Assembly: GCA_964476185.1 (NCBI GenBank)
Contig: CAYYZO010000073.1
Coordinates: forward strand, 1-20,653
DNA length: 20,653 bases
Origin: DATNBU01 sp964476185
GTDB taxonomy: Bacteria; Desulfobacterota; Binatia; UBA1149; CAITLU01
Direction of reading: 5' to 3'
Shown: in pieces, positions 1 to 6,723 of the stretch
Numbering within the stretch: position 1 is the first letter of the stretch
How the letters are laid out: each line of letters begins with the position of its first letter
Made by a program: the position numbers and the translations under genes
Notes under the pieces: generated by a model
What the model saw: only the letters and a program-made list of their open reading frames with translations
What the model was told of the DNA's origin: nothing
The model's database searches: none

Positions 1-615
1 GCTGCCGCCGATGTTGCCGGTGTCGGCCTCGACCGCGCGGAAATCGAGCCCGCAGCGCCGGAAGATGCGCGAGTACGCGTCGCGCATCACGTGGTACTCG
101 CGGATCGTGTCGTCCTTGTCGGCGTGGAACGAGTAGCCGTCCTTCATCACGAACTCGCGGCCGCGCATCAGGCCGAAGCGCGGGCGGATCTCGTCGCGGA
201 ACTTGGTGCCGATCTGGTAAAGGTTCAGCGGCAGGGCGCGGTAGGAGCGCACGTCGCGGCGCACGAGGTCGGTCATGACCTCCTCGTGCGTCGGGCCGAG
301 GCAGAAGTCGCGGTCGTGCCGGTCCTTCAGGCGGAGCAGTTCCTTGCCGTAGAAGTCCCAGCGGCCGCTCTCCTGCCAGAGCTCGGCGGGCGAGACGATC
401 GGCAGTGACACTTCCTGGCAGCCGACGCGGTCGAGTTCCTCGCGGACGATGCGCTCGACCTTCTTCAGCGTGCGCTTGCCGAGCGGCAGGAAGTCGTAGA
501 TGCCGCGCGCGACCTGCCGGATCATGCCGGCGCGCACCATGAGCTGGTGGCTGACGGTCTCGGCGTCGGCCGGGACTTCCTTCAACGTGGGAATGAGGAG
601 ACGCGAGTATCGCAC
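1..615 (-). CDS. proS: Proline--tRNA ligase, N-terminal part (cut by window start)
   Basis: ProS charges tRNA(Pro) with proline in the cytoplasm. The 205 visible residues are the N-terminal part of the bacterial-type class II enzyme. They begin VRYSRLLIPTLKEVPADAE, the usual family opening. They continue through the class II core around GPTHEEVMTDLVRR, the motif 2 region FRDEIRPRFGLMRGREF, and VMKDGYSFH. The stop codon lies outside the window. The start is taken as GTG at 613-615 because it gives the normal family N-terminus; an AGGA lies about 4 nt upstream as a modest ribosome site. It follows ispG after a 148-bp spacer on the same strand, a neighbour pairing that is common in deltaproteobacteria. 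No promoter is evident in the spacer, so read-through from ispG is likely but not shown. Confidence 0.96.
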   Translation of the reverse strand, partial: MRYSRLLIPTLKEVPADAETVSHQLMVRAGMIRQVARGIYDFLPLGKRTLKKVERIVREELDRVGCQEVSLPIVSPAELWQESGRWDFYGKELLRLKDRHDRDFCLGPTHEEVMTDLVRRDVRSYRALPLNLYQIGTKFRDEIRPRFGLMRGREFVMKDGYSFHADKDDTIREYHVMRDAYSRIFRRCGLDFRAVEADTGNIGGS

Positions 616-763
616 GATGTCCTGCCTGCCGTTTCGGGCTGCCGCGGGTCGCGCCCGCGGCCCGCGAGGCGCGCACCGCAACGGTCGGTGGCGACGCCGG
701 GGGACACGCGCCGCACGCTGCCGCGACGTCGTGTCGGTGGTTTCCTGGAACGGCGCGGCTGCT

Positions 764-1864
764 TCAGCCCGCCGCGTGCTTCTCTTCCGCCGAAGACGGA
801 GCGTCCTCGGCCACGAACGCTTCGACCGCCGCAACGAGCGCGTCGACGAGTTCGCCTTCCTTGTACTTGCCGATGGTCTTGCCGGCGCGGATCAGCAGGC
901 CGCCGTTCTTGCCGCCGGCGATGCCGATGTCGGCCTCGCGCGCCTCCCCGGGCCCGTTGACCGCGCAGCCGAGGATCGAGACCGTGATCGGCTTCTCGAT
1001 GTGCTTCAGGCGTTCCTTGGCCTCGTCGACGAGCTTGAACAGGTCGACCTCGATGCGCCCGCAGGTCGGGCACGCGACGATCAGCGCTCCCTTCGCGCGG
1101 ATGTTCAGCGTGCGCAGGATGTCGAACCCGGCCTGCACTTCCTCGACCGGATCCGCGGTCAGCGACACCCGGATCGTGTCGCCGATGCCCTCGGCGAGCA
1201 GCATGCCGATGCCGATCGCCGACTTGACGAGCCCGCCCGGGGGCATCCCGGCCTCGGTCACGCCGACGTGCAGCGGGTAGTCGCAGGCGGCGGCGAGCTT
1301 GCGGTAGGCCTCGACCATCAGCGGGACGTTCGACGCCTTGATCGAGATCTTGATGTCGGTGAAGTCGAGGTCCTCGAGGATGCGCACGTGGCGCATCGCG
1401 CTCTCGACCATGGCCTCGGCCGTCGGGTACCCGTAGCGGTCGAGCAAATCGTCCTCGAGCGAGCCGGCGTTGACGCCGATGCGGATCGGCACGCGTCGCG
1501 CCTGCGCCGCTCTGGTGACCTCGCGCACGCGCTCCTTCGCGCCGATGTTGCCGGGATTGAGCCGGATGCAGTCGACGCCCTGGTCGAGCGCCATCAGCGC
1601 GAGCCGGTAGTCGAAATGGATGTCGGCGATCAGCGGCACCCGCATCTGCGAGCGGATCTTGCCGAGCACCCTGGCGTCGCGCTCGCGCGGGACGGCGACG
1701 CGGATGATCTCGCAACCGGCTTCCTCGAGGCGGTGGATCTCCTCGAGCGTGCGGACGACATCCTCGGTCTTCGTCGTCGTCATCGACTGCACGGCGATGG
1801 GAGCGTCACCGCCGATCGGGACGCCTCCGACGAAGATCTGCCGGCTCTTGCGCCGTTCGATCAT
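764..1864 (-). CDS. ispG: 4-hydroxy-3-methylbut-2-enyl diphosphate synthase (flavodoxin/ferredoxin)
   Basis: IspG is the penultimate enzyme of the MEP isoprenoid pathway. It reductively opens methylerythritol cyclodiphosphate to HMBPP with a [4Fe-4S] cluster. The 366 residues match the short bacterial form. The N-terminal TIM barrel carries VQSMTTTKTEDV, ADIHFDYRLA and IRLNPGNIG. The C-terminal domain keeps the cluster ligands: the CPTCGR pair, then the third Cys in GCAVNGPGEA, whose Glu is the fourth ligand in known structures. Translation starts at ATG 1862-1864, one base after the stop of the upstream lipoprotein gene, so the two are probably translationally coupled. proS follows 148 bp downstream. 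The last ~20 residues (around APSSAEEKHAAG) are a non-conserved tail. Confidence 0.97.
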   Translation of the reverse strand: MIERRKSRQIFVGGVPIGGDAPIAVQSMTTTKTEDVVRTLEEIHRLEEAGCEIIRVAVPRERDARVLGKIRSQMRVPLIADIHFDYRLALMALDQGVDCIRLNPGNIGAKERVREVTRAAQARRVPIRIGVNAGSLEDDLLDRYGYPTAEAMVESAMRHVRILEDLDFTDIKISIKASNVPLMVEAYRKLAAACDYPLHVGVTEAGMPPGGLVKSAIGIGMLLAEGIGDTIRVSLTADPVEEVQAGFDILRTLNIRAKGALIVACPTCGRIEVDLFKLVDEAKERLKHIEKPITVSILGCAVNGPGEAREADIGIAGGKNGGLLIRAGKTIGKYKEGELVDALVAAVEAFVAEDAPSSAEEKHAAG

Positions 1865-1865
1865 G

Positions 1866-2369
1866 TCAGTCGATCACCACCTTGATGGTGGGCGGCGGGT
1901 CGACCGGCTCGAGGTCCGGGCTCGACGAGTCGCGCACGGTGACCTGGAAGTCGTCCGGCTTCGCGTCGCCCTCGAACTTGCAGTCGCTGACGCGCAGCGG
2001 CCCCTGGAACCCCTTCACCGAGACGAACGCGGCACGCAGCGTCTTGTCGCCCGGGATGTGATTGTAGCTGCTGAGCGCGCCCTCGATCTTCGTCTCGCAG
2101 GCGACCGCGTCCGCGTCGCCGACGAAGCGGCCGTTGCCGGTGTAGACGACGTCGTACTGCAAGGCGCCGACCGGGTTCGGCTCGACGAGCTCGAAGCCGA
2201 TCGTGCGGGCCGGTCCGCCCGCCTTCGCGGGCTCCGCCGCAGCGGGCGCAGCCGCCGCCGCGGGCTTCTCGCCGGACGTCGTCGTGGTGGTGTTGGGCTT
2301 CTGTTCGCAGCCGGCGACGAGCAGGGGAGCGAGCACGGCAGCGACCATCGTGATCCTGGATGACTTCAA
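1866..2369 (-). CDS. Small lipoprotein of unknown function (cohesin-like sandwich suspected)
   Basis: I do not recognise this 167-residue protein by name. The first 21 residues form a lipoprotein signal: KSSR, a hydrophobic stretch, and a lipobox LVAGC with Cys21. A Thr run and an Ala/Pro/Lys linker follow (about 26-55), then a domain of about 100 residues with two further Cys (in VACET and VSDCKF) that could form a disulfide. The pattern LQYDVVYTGNGRFVG ... GFQGPLRVSDC resembles cohesin-like beta-sandwich domains; this is weak family inference. The start is taken as TTG at 2367-2369 because a perfect GGAGGT lies 5 nt upstream and it gives a normal signal peptide. The open frame extends upstream to 2447, but that would overlap the ROK gene. 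It ends one base before ispG. It is probably anchored in the periplasm or outer membrane. Confidence 0.8.
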   Translation of the reverse strand: MKSSRITMVAAVLAPLLVAGCEQKPNTTTTTSGEKPAAAAAPAAAEPAKAGGPARTIGFELVEPNPVGALQYDVVYTGNGRFVGDADAVACETKIEGALSSYNHIPGDKTLRAAFVSVKGFQGPLRVSDCKFEGDAKPDDFQVTVRDSSSPDLEPVDPPPTIKVVID

Positions 2370-2374
2370 GACGA

Positions 2375-2380
2375 ACCTCC
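2375..2380 (-). promoter_or_regulatory. Strong Shine-Dalgarno fixing a TTG start
   Basis: On the minus strand this reads GGAGGT, 5 nt before a TTG codon at 2367-2369. It is the best ribosome binding site seen in the window and decides the start of the lipoprotein gene over the later in-frame ATG, 7 codons downstream. Confidence 0.7.
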
Positions 2381-2421
2381 GTGTGGGAACCAGCGATTCT
2401 AGGCCGAAACGAGCGCCGCTC

Positions 2422-3396
2422 TCAACGGCGGGACCGGCGCTCCTCATCGGCGAGCATGCCGAGCCGGGCGGCGCCGATCGCGCCGGCGAGCGGCCCGCGC
2501 GAGGCGGGCACGAGCTTCAACGCTTCGACGGGACGGGCGAACAGGTTCGCGGCGGCGGCGGCGCGCAGCCGCTCCGCGCGCGAGAGCACGCCGGGGGCGA
2601 TGCCGCCGCCGATCACGATCGTCGTCAGGTCGACCACGTTGACCATCGAAGCGATCCCGGCGCCGAGCACGTCGACCATGCGTCCCGCGATGGCCTCGGC
2701 CTCCGCGTCGCCGGCCTCCCCGAGCTCGAACAGCGCCTGGGCATGGCCGCCGCCCTGCCCGGCCCGGTGTTCGGCAACCCTCGCGCGCAGCCCGGCCGGG
2801 GCTTCCTCGACCTGGCGCGCGGCCGCCGTCTCCGAGATGTACGCCTCGAGGCAGCCGCGGTTGCCGCAGCCGCAGCGCCGGCCGCCGACCTCGACCATCA
2901 TGTGGCCGAGTTCGCAGCCGTGGCCGCTCGCGCCGGCTCGAAGACGACCGCCCAGCACGAGGCCCGAGCCGACGCCGGTTCCGATCGTGATCAGCAGGAA
3001 GTCGGCCTCGCCGTCGGCCGCGCCGCCCCAGCCCTCGGCCATGGCGGCGCAGTCCGCGTCGTTGTGCACGACGACGGGCACGCCGAGCCGCGACGCCAGC
3101 GTCGCCGTCACCCCGACGCCGATCAGGCGGGGAAGATGCGGCGCGCCGCGCAGCGTGCCGCTGCGGTCGAGCGCGCCCGCCATGCCTACGCCGACCCCGC
3201 CGGCTTCGGGCGCTTTCCCTTCCGCGAGCAGTCGTTCGCGCAGCGTGGCGATGGCGTCGCCGAGCCCGTCGGCGTTCGTCTCCTCGCCGGTCGGCGCCGT
3301 CGCCTGCGCCAGCACGTCGCCGGCGGGCGAGACCAGCGCGGCCTTGATCGATTGTCCGCCCACGTCGAAGCCGAGGCTCGGCGGCGCGGTGCTCAC
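2422..3396 (-). CDS. ROK-family sugar kinase (glucokinase-like)
   Basis: A 324-residue ROK-family protein, most likely an ATP-dependent glucokinase or related hexose kinase in the cytoplasm. Visible motifs in order: the phosphate-binding loop FDVGGQSIKAAL (about 10-21); HNDADCAAMAEG with the predicted catalytic Asp113; ITIGTGVGSGLVLGG; ELGHMMVE; and the ROK zinc motif CGCGNRGCLEAY (Cys175, 177, 182, with His165 nearby). There is no N-terminal DNA-binding domain, so it is a kinase rather than a NagC/XylR-type repressor. It starts at GTG 3394-3396, which overlaps the stop of the upstream membrane protein as GTGA, indicating translational coupling. The substrate cannot be told from sequence; glucose is the family default. 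Confidence 0.9.
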   Translation of the reverse strand: MSTAPPSLGFDVGGQSIKAALVSPAGDVLAQATAPTGEETNADGLGDAIATLRERLLAEGKAPEAGGVGVGMAGALDRSGTLRGAPHLPRLIGVGVTATLASRLGVPVVVHNDADCAAMAEGWGGAADGEADFLLITIGTGVGSGLVLGGRLRAGASGHGCELGHMMVEVGGRRCGCGNRGCLEAYISETAAARQVEEAPAGLRARVAEHRAGQGGGHAQALFELGEAGDAEAEAIAGRMVDVLGAGIASMVNVVDLTTIVIGGGIAPGVLSRAERLRAAAAANLFARPVEALKLVPASRGPLAGAIGAARLGMLADEERRSRR

Positions 3397-4454
3397 AGGA
3401 CGTCCTCCGCCGGCTTCTCGCCGGTGAACGCGCCGTGCGCGAGCGCGAACGCCAGCACGGTCGGCACGATGAAGTAACAGAAGCGGTAGAGGAAGATCGG
3501 CAGAAGCGAGTCGGCCAGCGGCACGCCGAGACCCGCGAGCGTGCCCGCCAGCGCCCCTTCCATCACGCCGGCGCCGGCCGGAACGAACGTGACGAACGAC
3601 GCCACCGACGAAACGGAGAACGCGATGGCGACCACGCTGAAGCTGACCGGAAATCCGGTCGCGTAGAACGCGAGCCAGAGCGCGCCCATCATGAACAGCC
3701 AGTCGAAGAAGATCCACAGGCTCGGCAGCAGCATCTCGCCGGGCCGCCCGGAGAACAGCGCCATGCCCTCCTCGATGTGCACGAAGAAGCGCTGCGCGCG
3801 CCTGCCCCAGGTTTCCCGCCGCCCGATGCGGTCGAGCACCGAATCGGCCAGGCGCGCGCCGAGCAGCAGGACCTTCTGGCGGACCGGCGCCGACCAGATC
3901 ATCGCGAGGAGCACGCCGAACCCGACGGCGAGCAGGCCCGTGGCGATCGACGCGGCGACGAGGCTCCCGCCGTCGATGCGACCCGTGGCGAGCAGGCTGA
4001 CGAAGCCGTAGACGACGAACAGAACGAGCATCAGGTTCGTGAGCAGCGTCTGCGTGAACGAGATCGCGACCGACGTCCCCGGCGAGATCCCGCGCTTGGT
4101 GAAGAACACCAGCCGCAGCGCGAAGCCCGTCAGGCCGCCGCTCGGGAAGATGTAGTTCGCGGTGTTGGCGACGAGCGTGATGCGGAGCATGTCGCCGGAG
4201 CCGATGCTCGCGCCGGCGGCGCGCACGATGCCCTCGTACGAGAGCGACATCGTGACGTAGCTGATCAGGGTGGCGAAGAGCGGCAGCGTCAGGAAGTGCC
4301 ACTCGAGCCGGCGCCATGCCTCGCCGAGCTGGTCCACCCCGGCGATCTGCGACATCGCCGCGTACGCGACGACCAGCAGCACCAGGACCAGGGAGGCCCC
4401 GCGCTTCAGGCTCGTCGCCTGGGCGCCGGGCTTCGCAGGCTTCGGCTCGCTCAC
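3393..4454 (-). CDS. UPF0104 / lysylphosphatidylglycerol-synthase-like membrane protein
   Basis: A 353-residue polytopic inner-membrane protein with about eight hydrophobic segments. The C-terminal stretch, with SVASFVTFVPAGAGVMEG followed by a loop and YRFCYFIVPT, is typical of the LPG_synthase_TM (UPF0104, TIGR00374) family. This family includes the flippase half of MprF and many stand-alone members of unknown substrate. The soluble aminoacyl-transfer domain of MprF is absent, so a role in moving or modifying a lipid or polyprenyl-linked molecule is the most that can be inferred. The start is GTG at 4452-4454, 16 bp after rpoD, with GGA about 6 nt upstream. The 3' end overlaps the ROK kinase start by 4 bp. 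Confidence 0.85.
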   Translation of the reverse strand: MSEPKPAKPGAQATSLKRGASLVLVLLVVAYAAMSQIAGVDQLGEAWRRLEWHFLTLPLFATLISYVTMSLSYEGIVRAAGASIGSGDMLRITLVANTANYIFPSGGLTGFALRLVFFTKRGISPGTSVAISFTQTLLTNLMLVLFVVYGFVSLLATGRIDGGSLVAASIATGLLAVGFGVLLAMIWSAPVRQKVLLLGARLADSVLDRIGRRETWGRRAQRFFVHIEEGMALFSGRPGEMLLPSLWIFFDWLFMMGALWLAFYATGFPVSFSVVAIAFSVSSVASFVTFVPAGAGVMEGALAGTLAGLGVPLADSLLPIFLYRFCYFIVPTVLAFALAHGAFTGEKPAEDVL

Positions 4455-4470
4455 CGGGGATCCGCGTCGT

Positions 4471-6390
4471 TCAGCCGAAGTGCTCCAGCGTCCGCGCCCG
4501 CTGCGGGTTGCGCAGCTTTCGCAGGGCCTTGGCTTCGATCTGGCGGATGCGCTCGCGGGTGACGGCGAACTTCTGGCCGACCTCCTCGAGCGTGTAGTCG
4601 GTGCGTTCGCCGATGCCGAAACGCATGCGCAGGATCTGCTCCTCGCGCGGGGTCAGCGTGGCCAGCACCTTGCGGGTCTGCTCCTCGAGGCTGAGCGCGA
4701 CGGCCGCGTCCGACGGCGAGACCGACTGCCGGTCCTCCACGAAGTCCCCGAGCGAGCTCTCCTCGTCGTCGCCGATCGGCGTCTCGAGCGAGACCGGCTC
4801 CTTCACGATCTTCAGCACCTTGCGGATCTTGTCCGCCGGCATCTCCATCTGCCCGGCGATCTCGTCCGGCGTGGGTTCGCGGCCGAGCTGCTGGACGAGG
4901 TAGCGCGAGGTGCGCAGCACCTTGTTGATCGTCTCGATCATGTGGACCGGGATGCGGATCGTGCGCGCCTGGTCGGCGATCGCGCGGGAGACCGACTGGC
5001 GGATCCACCAGGTCGCGTACGTCGAGAACTTGTAGCCGCGCTGGTACTCGAACTTGTCGACCGCGCGCATCAGGCCGATGTTGCCTTCCTGGATGAGGTC
5101 GAGGAAGCCGAGCCCGCGGTTCGTGTAGCGCTTCGCGATCGACACGACGAGGCGCAGGTTGGCCTCGATCAGCGCCTTCTTCCCGAGCATCGCGCGCTCC
5201 TCGCCGCGGCGGATCACGCGCAGGAAGTGGTCGAGGTCGTCGAAGGACATGTGGACGGCCTTCTCGATCTCGGCGATGTGCTTCTTCGAGTCCTTGATCG
5301 CGGAGGCGAGTTCCTGCGCGGCGTCGACGCTCATGCGCAGGTTCCCGGCGGCCTTGCGCTTGGCGTTCGCGTTGCCGGAGGAGACCTGCTTGACGACCTC
5401 GAGGATCTGCTTCGCGTCGCGCTTGGTGCGCTTCTCGGCACGGCGGATCACGCGCTCGTAGTCGCGCGCCTTCTCGCGCGCCTCCTTGAGCTTCGCGACG
5501 ATGTTGTTGATGTGCTTCTCGCCGAGGCTCATCGAGATGAGGTGCTGCGAGACCTTCTCGCGCGCGGCGGCGAACTTCTCTTCCTTCGGCGTCGGCTTGC
5601 GCGGGGTCTTGACGGTCCCGGGCAGCGGCGGCGACAGGCGCGAGGGGATGTACTGCTCGTAGCTCTTGTAGAGGCGGCGCAGCGTCGCGATGTCGTGCAG
5701 GAACTGCTTGAGGCGCTTCTCGTCGCGCTCCGGCGTCGCGCGCTCCTCATCGGTGTCGTCGCCGAAGATGTCGCGCGGCTCGATCTCGCCGTTCTTCAGC
5801 ATGTCGGCCAGCCCGAGCACGTACAGCGACGAGATCGGCAGGCCGTAGACGCAGTTGCGGACCTCGTGGAGGCCGCTCTCGATCTCCTTGGCGATCGTGA
5901 CTTCCTGCTCGCGCGACAGCAGCGGGACGCTGCCCATCTCCTGCAGGTACATGCGCACCGGGTCGGTGCTGTCGGCGCTGTAGTCGCGGCCGGGCGCCGG
6001 GACCTTGGCGGCGAGTGCCGCCGGCTGGGGCTCCGGCTCGGGCTCCTTCTGGTCCTGGTCGTCGTCGCTGGTGTCGAGGACCCAGTCGTCGTCGTCGGAG
6101 AAGAACGTGTCCGGATCGACTTCCTCGCTGCTCTCGCCCTCGGACTCCTCTTCCTCGGAGCCGCCCTGGAGGATCTCGACGTCGTTTTCCGTCAGGAGGT
6201 TGATGAGGACCTTCAGGTCGTCGGGCGACGCGTCCTCCGGGGGGAACAGCCGGTTGATGTCCGCGTAGGTGACGAATCCCTGCTCGCGGCCGAGCTCGAT
6301 CAACTGGGCGACGACCTTCTCGGTGGAGACGGCGTCCTTGTCCGAGGAGGCGTGGGAGGAGGAGCTGGCGTTCTTCGAGCTTGCTTTCAC
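4471..6390 (-). CDS. rpoD: Primary sigma factor RpoD (sigma-70)
   Basis: The housekeeping sigma factor, which directs RNA polymerase to -35/-10 promoters. With the chosen start it has 639 residues and all regions. Region 1.1 is at about 20-76, followed by a very acidic linker (80-115, including SEEEESEGESSEE and SDDDD). Region 1.2 (DPVRMYLQEMGSVPLLSREQE) starts near 143. A long helical, charged non-conserved region spans about 176-400. Region 2 (IEANLRLVVSIAKRYTNRGL through YATWWIRQSVSRAIADQ) spans about 407-475. Region 3 follows, and region 4 with its helix-turn-helix (TLEEVGQKFAVTRERIRQIE) runs to the end. The start is GTG 6388-6390, with TTGGA a few nt upstream. GTG 6406-6408 would add six residues and cannot be excluded. 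A promoter candidate lies at 6532-6560. Confidence 0.97.
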   Translation of the reverse strand: MKASSKNASSSSHASSDKDAVSTEKVVAQLIELGREQGFVTYADINRLFPPEDASPDDLKVLINLLTENDVEILQGGSEEEESEGESSEEVDPDTFFSDDDDWVLDTSDDDQDQKEPEPEPQPAALAAKVPAPGRDYSADSTDPVRMYLQEMGSVPLLSREQEVTIAKEIESGLHEVRNCVYGLPISSLYVLGLADMLKNGEIEPRDIFGDDTDEERATPERDEKRLKQFLHDIATLRRLYKSYEQYIPSRLSPPLPGTVKTPRKPTPKEEKFAAAREKVSQHLISMSLGEKHINNIVAKLKEAREKARDYERVIRRAEKRTKRDAKQILEVVKQVSSGNANAKRKAAGNLRMSVDAAQELASAIKDSKKHIAEIEKAVHMSFDDLDHFLRVIRRGEERAMLGKKALIEANLRLVVSIAKRYTNRGLGFLDLIQEGNIGLMRAVDKFEYQRGYKFSTYATWWIRQSVSRAIADQARTIRIPVHMIETINKVLRTSRYLVQQLGREPTPDEIAGQMEMPADKIRKVLKIVKEPVSLETPIGDDEESSLGDFVEDRQSVSPSDAAVALSLEEQTRKVLATLTPREEQILRMRFGIGERTDYTLEEVGQKFAVTRERIRQIEAKALRKLRNPQRARTLEHFG

Positions 6391-6531
6391 TGGTCCAACG
6401 GTGTGCACCCGGGCGCACGGCTTGGGAGTCCGGCTCGGCGCCGGACCCGCTGGAAACTGGCGATCTCTTCGTCGGATCGAGAAAGCGGCCGGGTTGTTCG
6501 GAGGAGAACCTCGAGCCGCGGACGAGCGCGG

Positions 6532-6560
6532 ACCCTACGCATCCGAGGATAGGCAGTCAA
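6532..6560 (-). promoter_or_regulatory. Predicted sigma-70 promoter of the rpoD operon
   Basis: On the minus strand, TTGACT (6555-6560) is followed by a 17-bp spacer and TAGGGT (6532-6537). The -35 matches TTGACA at five of six positions. The -10 matches TATAAT at three, including the key T1, A2 and T6. The predicted start near 6525 gives a leader of about 135 nt before rpoD. If real, the primary sigma factor drives its own gene from here. Confidence 0.5.
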
Positions 6561-6622
6561 GAACAGGGTTGGAGGGGTGACGAACACGAGCCACGGGGTG
6601 CCGAGAAACACCCGTAAAGTCA

Positions 6623-6639
6623 GACGGTTGCAGACCGTC
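6623..6639. repeat. Perfect inverted repeat, operator or hairpin candidate
   Basis: GACGGT, a 5-nt spacer TGCAG, then ACCGTC. It lies 85 bp before the ATG of the sulfatase-fold gene and about 230 bp upstream of rpoD. It could be a regulator half-site pair or an RNA hairpin in the 5' leader. No T-run follows, so a terminator is unlikely. Confidence 0.3.
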
Positions 6640-6723
6640 ATCCGCAGCCTGGCGGGGACCGGTCGGACTGCCGGGGGGCCGAGGATTTCCCACTCGGGTG
6701 GGGGGTGCCTTGCTCAGCGCGTC

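Larger units (their letters stand above)
6391..6723. other. Divergent intergenic region, rpoD / sulfatase-fold gene
   Basis: This 333-bp region lies between two divergently read genes. It holds the predicted rpoD promoter (6532-6560) and a perfect 6-bp inverted repeat at 6623-6639. It also holds an in-frame GTG at 6577 that abuts a GGAGG but gives a poor protein N-terminus. A short inverted pair GGGTG / CACCC lies just before the 6623 repeat. I saw no tRNA, no recognisable riboswitch and no convincing plus-strand promoter. Confidence 0.5.

Noticed and set aside
616..763. A hidden small gene or terminator between ispG and proS
   Set aside because: The 148 bp has GC-rich short repeats only, with no credible start plus ribosome site and no hairpin followed by a T-run.
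500..1885. A 461-codon plus-strand open frame across ispG
   Set aside because: It is the antisense shadow of ispG, with low-complexity Arg/Ala/Asp composition and no recognisable family.
2422..4317. A possible fusion of the ROK kinase to an upstream domain in the same frame
   Set aside because: The upstream part overlaps the UPF0104-type protein in another frame and has no membrane or enzyme features. The GTGA overlap at 3393-3396 supplies a natural start.
4270..6552. A 760-codon open frame on the plus strand, antisense to rpoD and its neighbour
   Set aside because: It lies opposite unmistakable RpoD motifs, its translation is Arg/Leu/Asp-rich without any domain, and long antisense frames are expected at this GC content.
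6594..6690. tRNA or riboswitch suspicion from clustered short stems upstream of the sulfatase-fold gene
   Set aside because: There is no T-loop consensus (GTTCGAATC-like), no CCA, no acceptor stem closure and no known riboswitch core.
6577..6723. An N-terminal extension of the sulfatase-fold protein from GTG 6577
   Set aside because: The GGAGG directly abuts the GTG, the added 49 residues look non-coding, and the lipoprotein signal begins at ATG 6724. It remains possible but is less likely.
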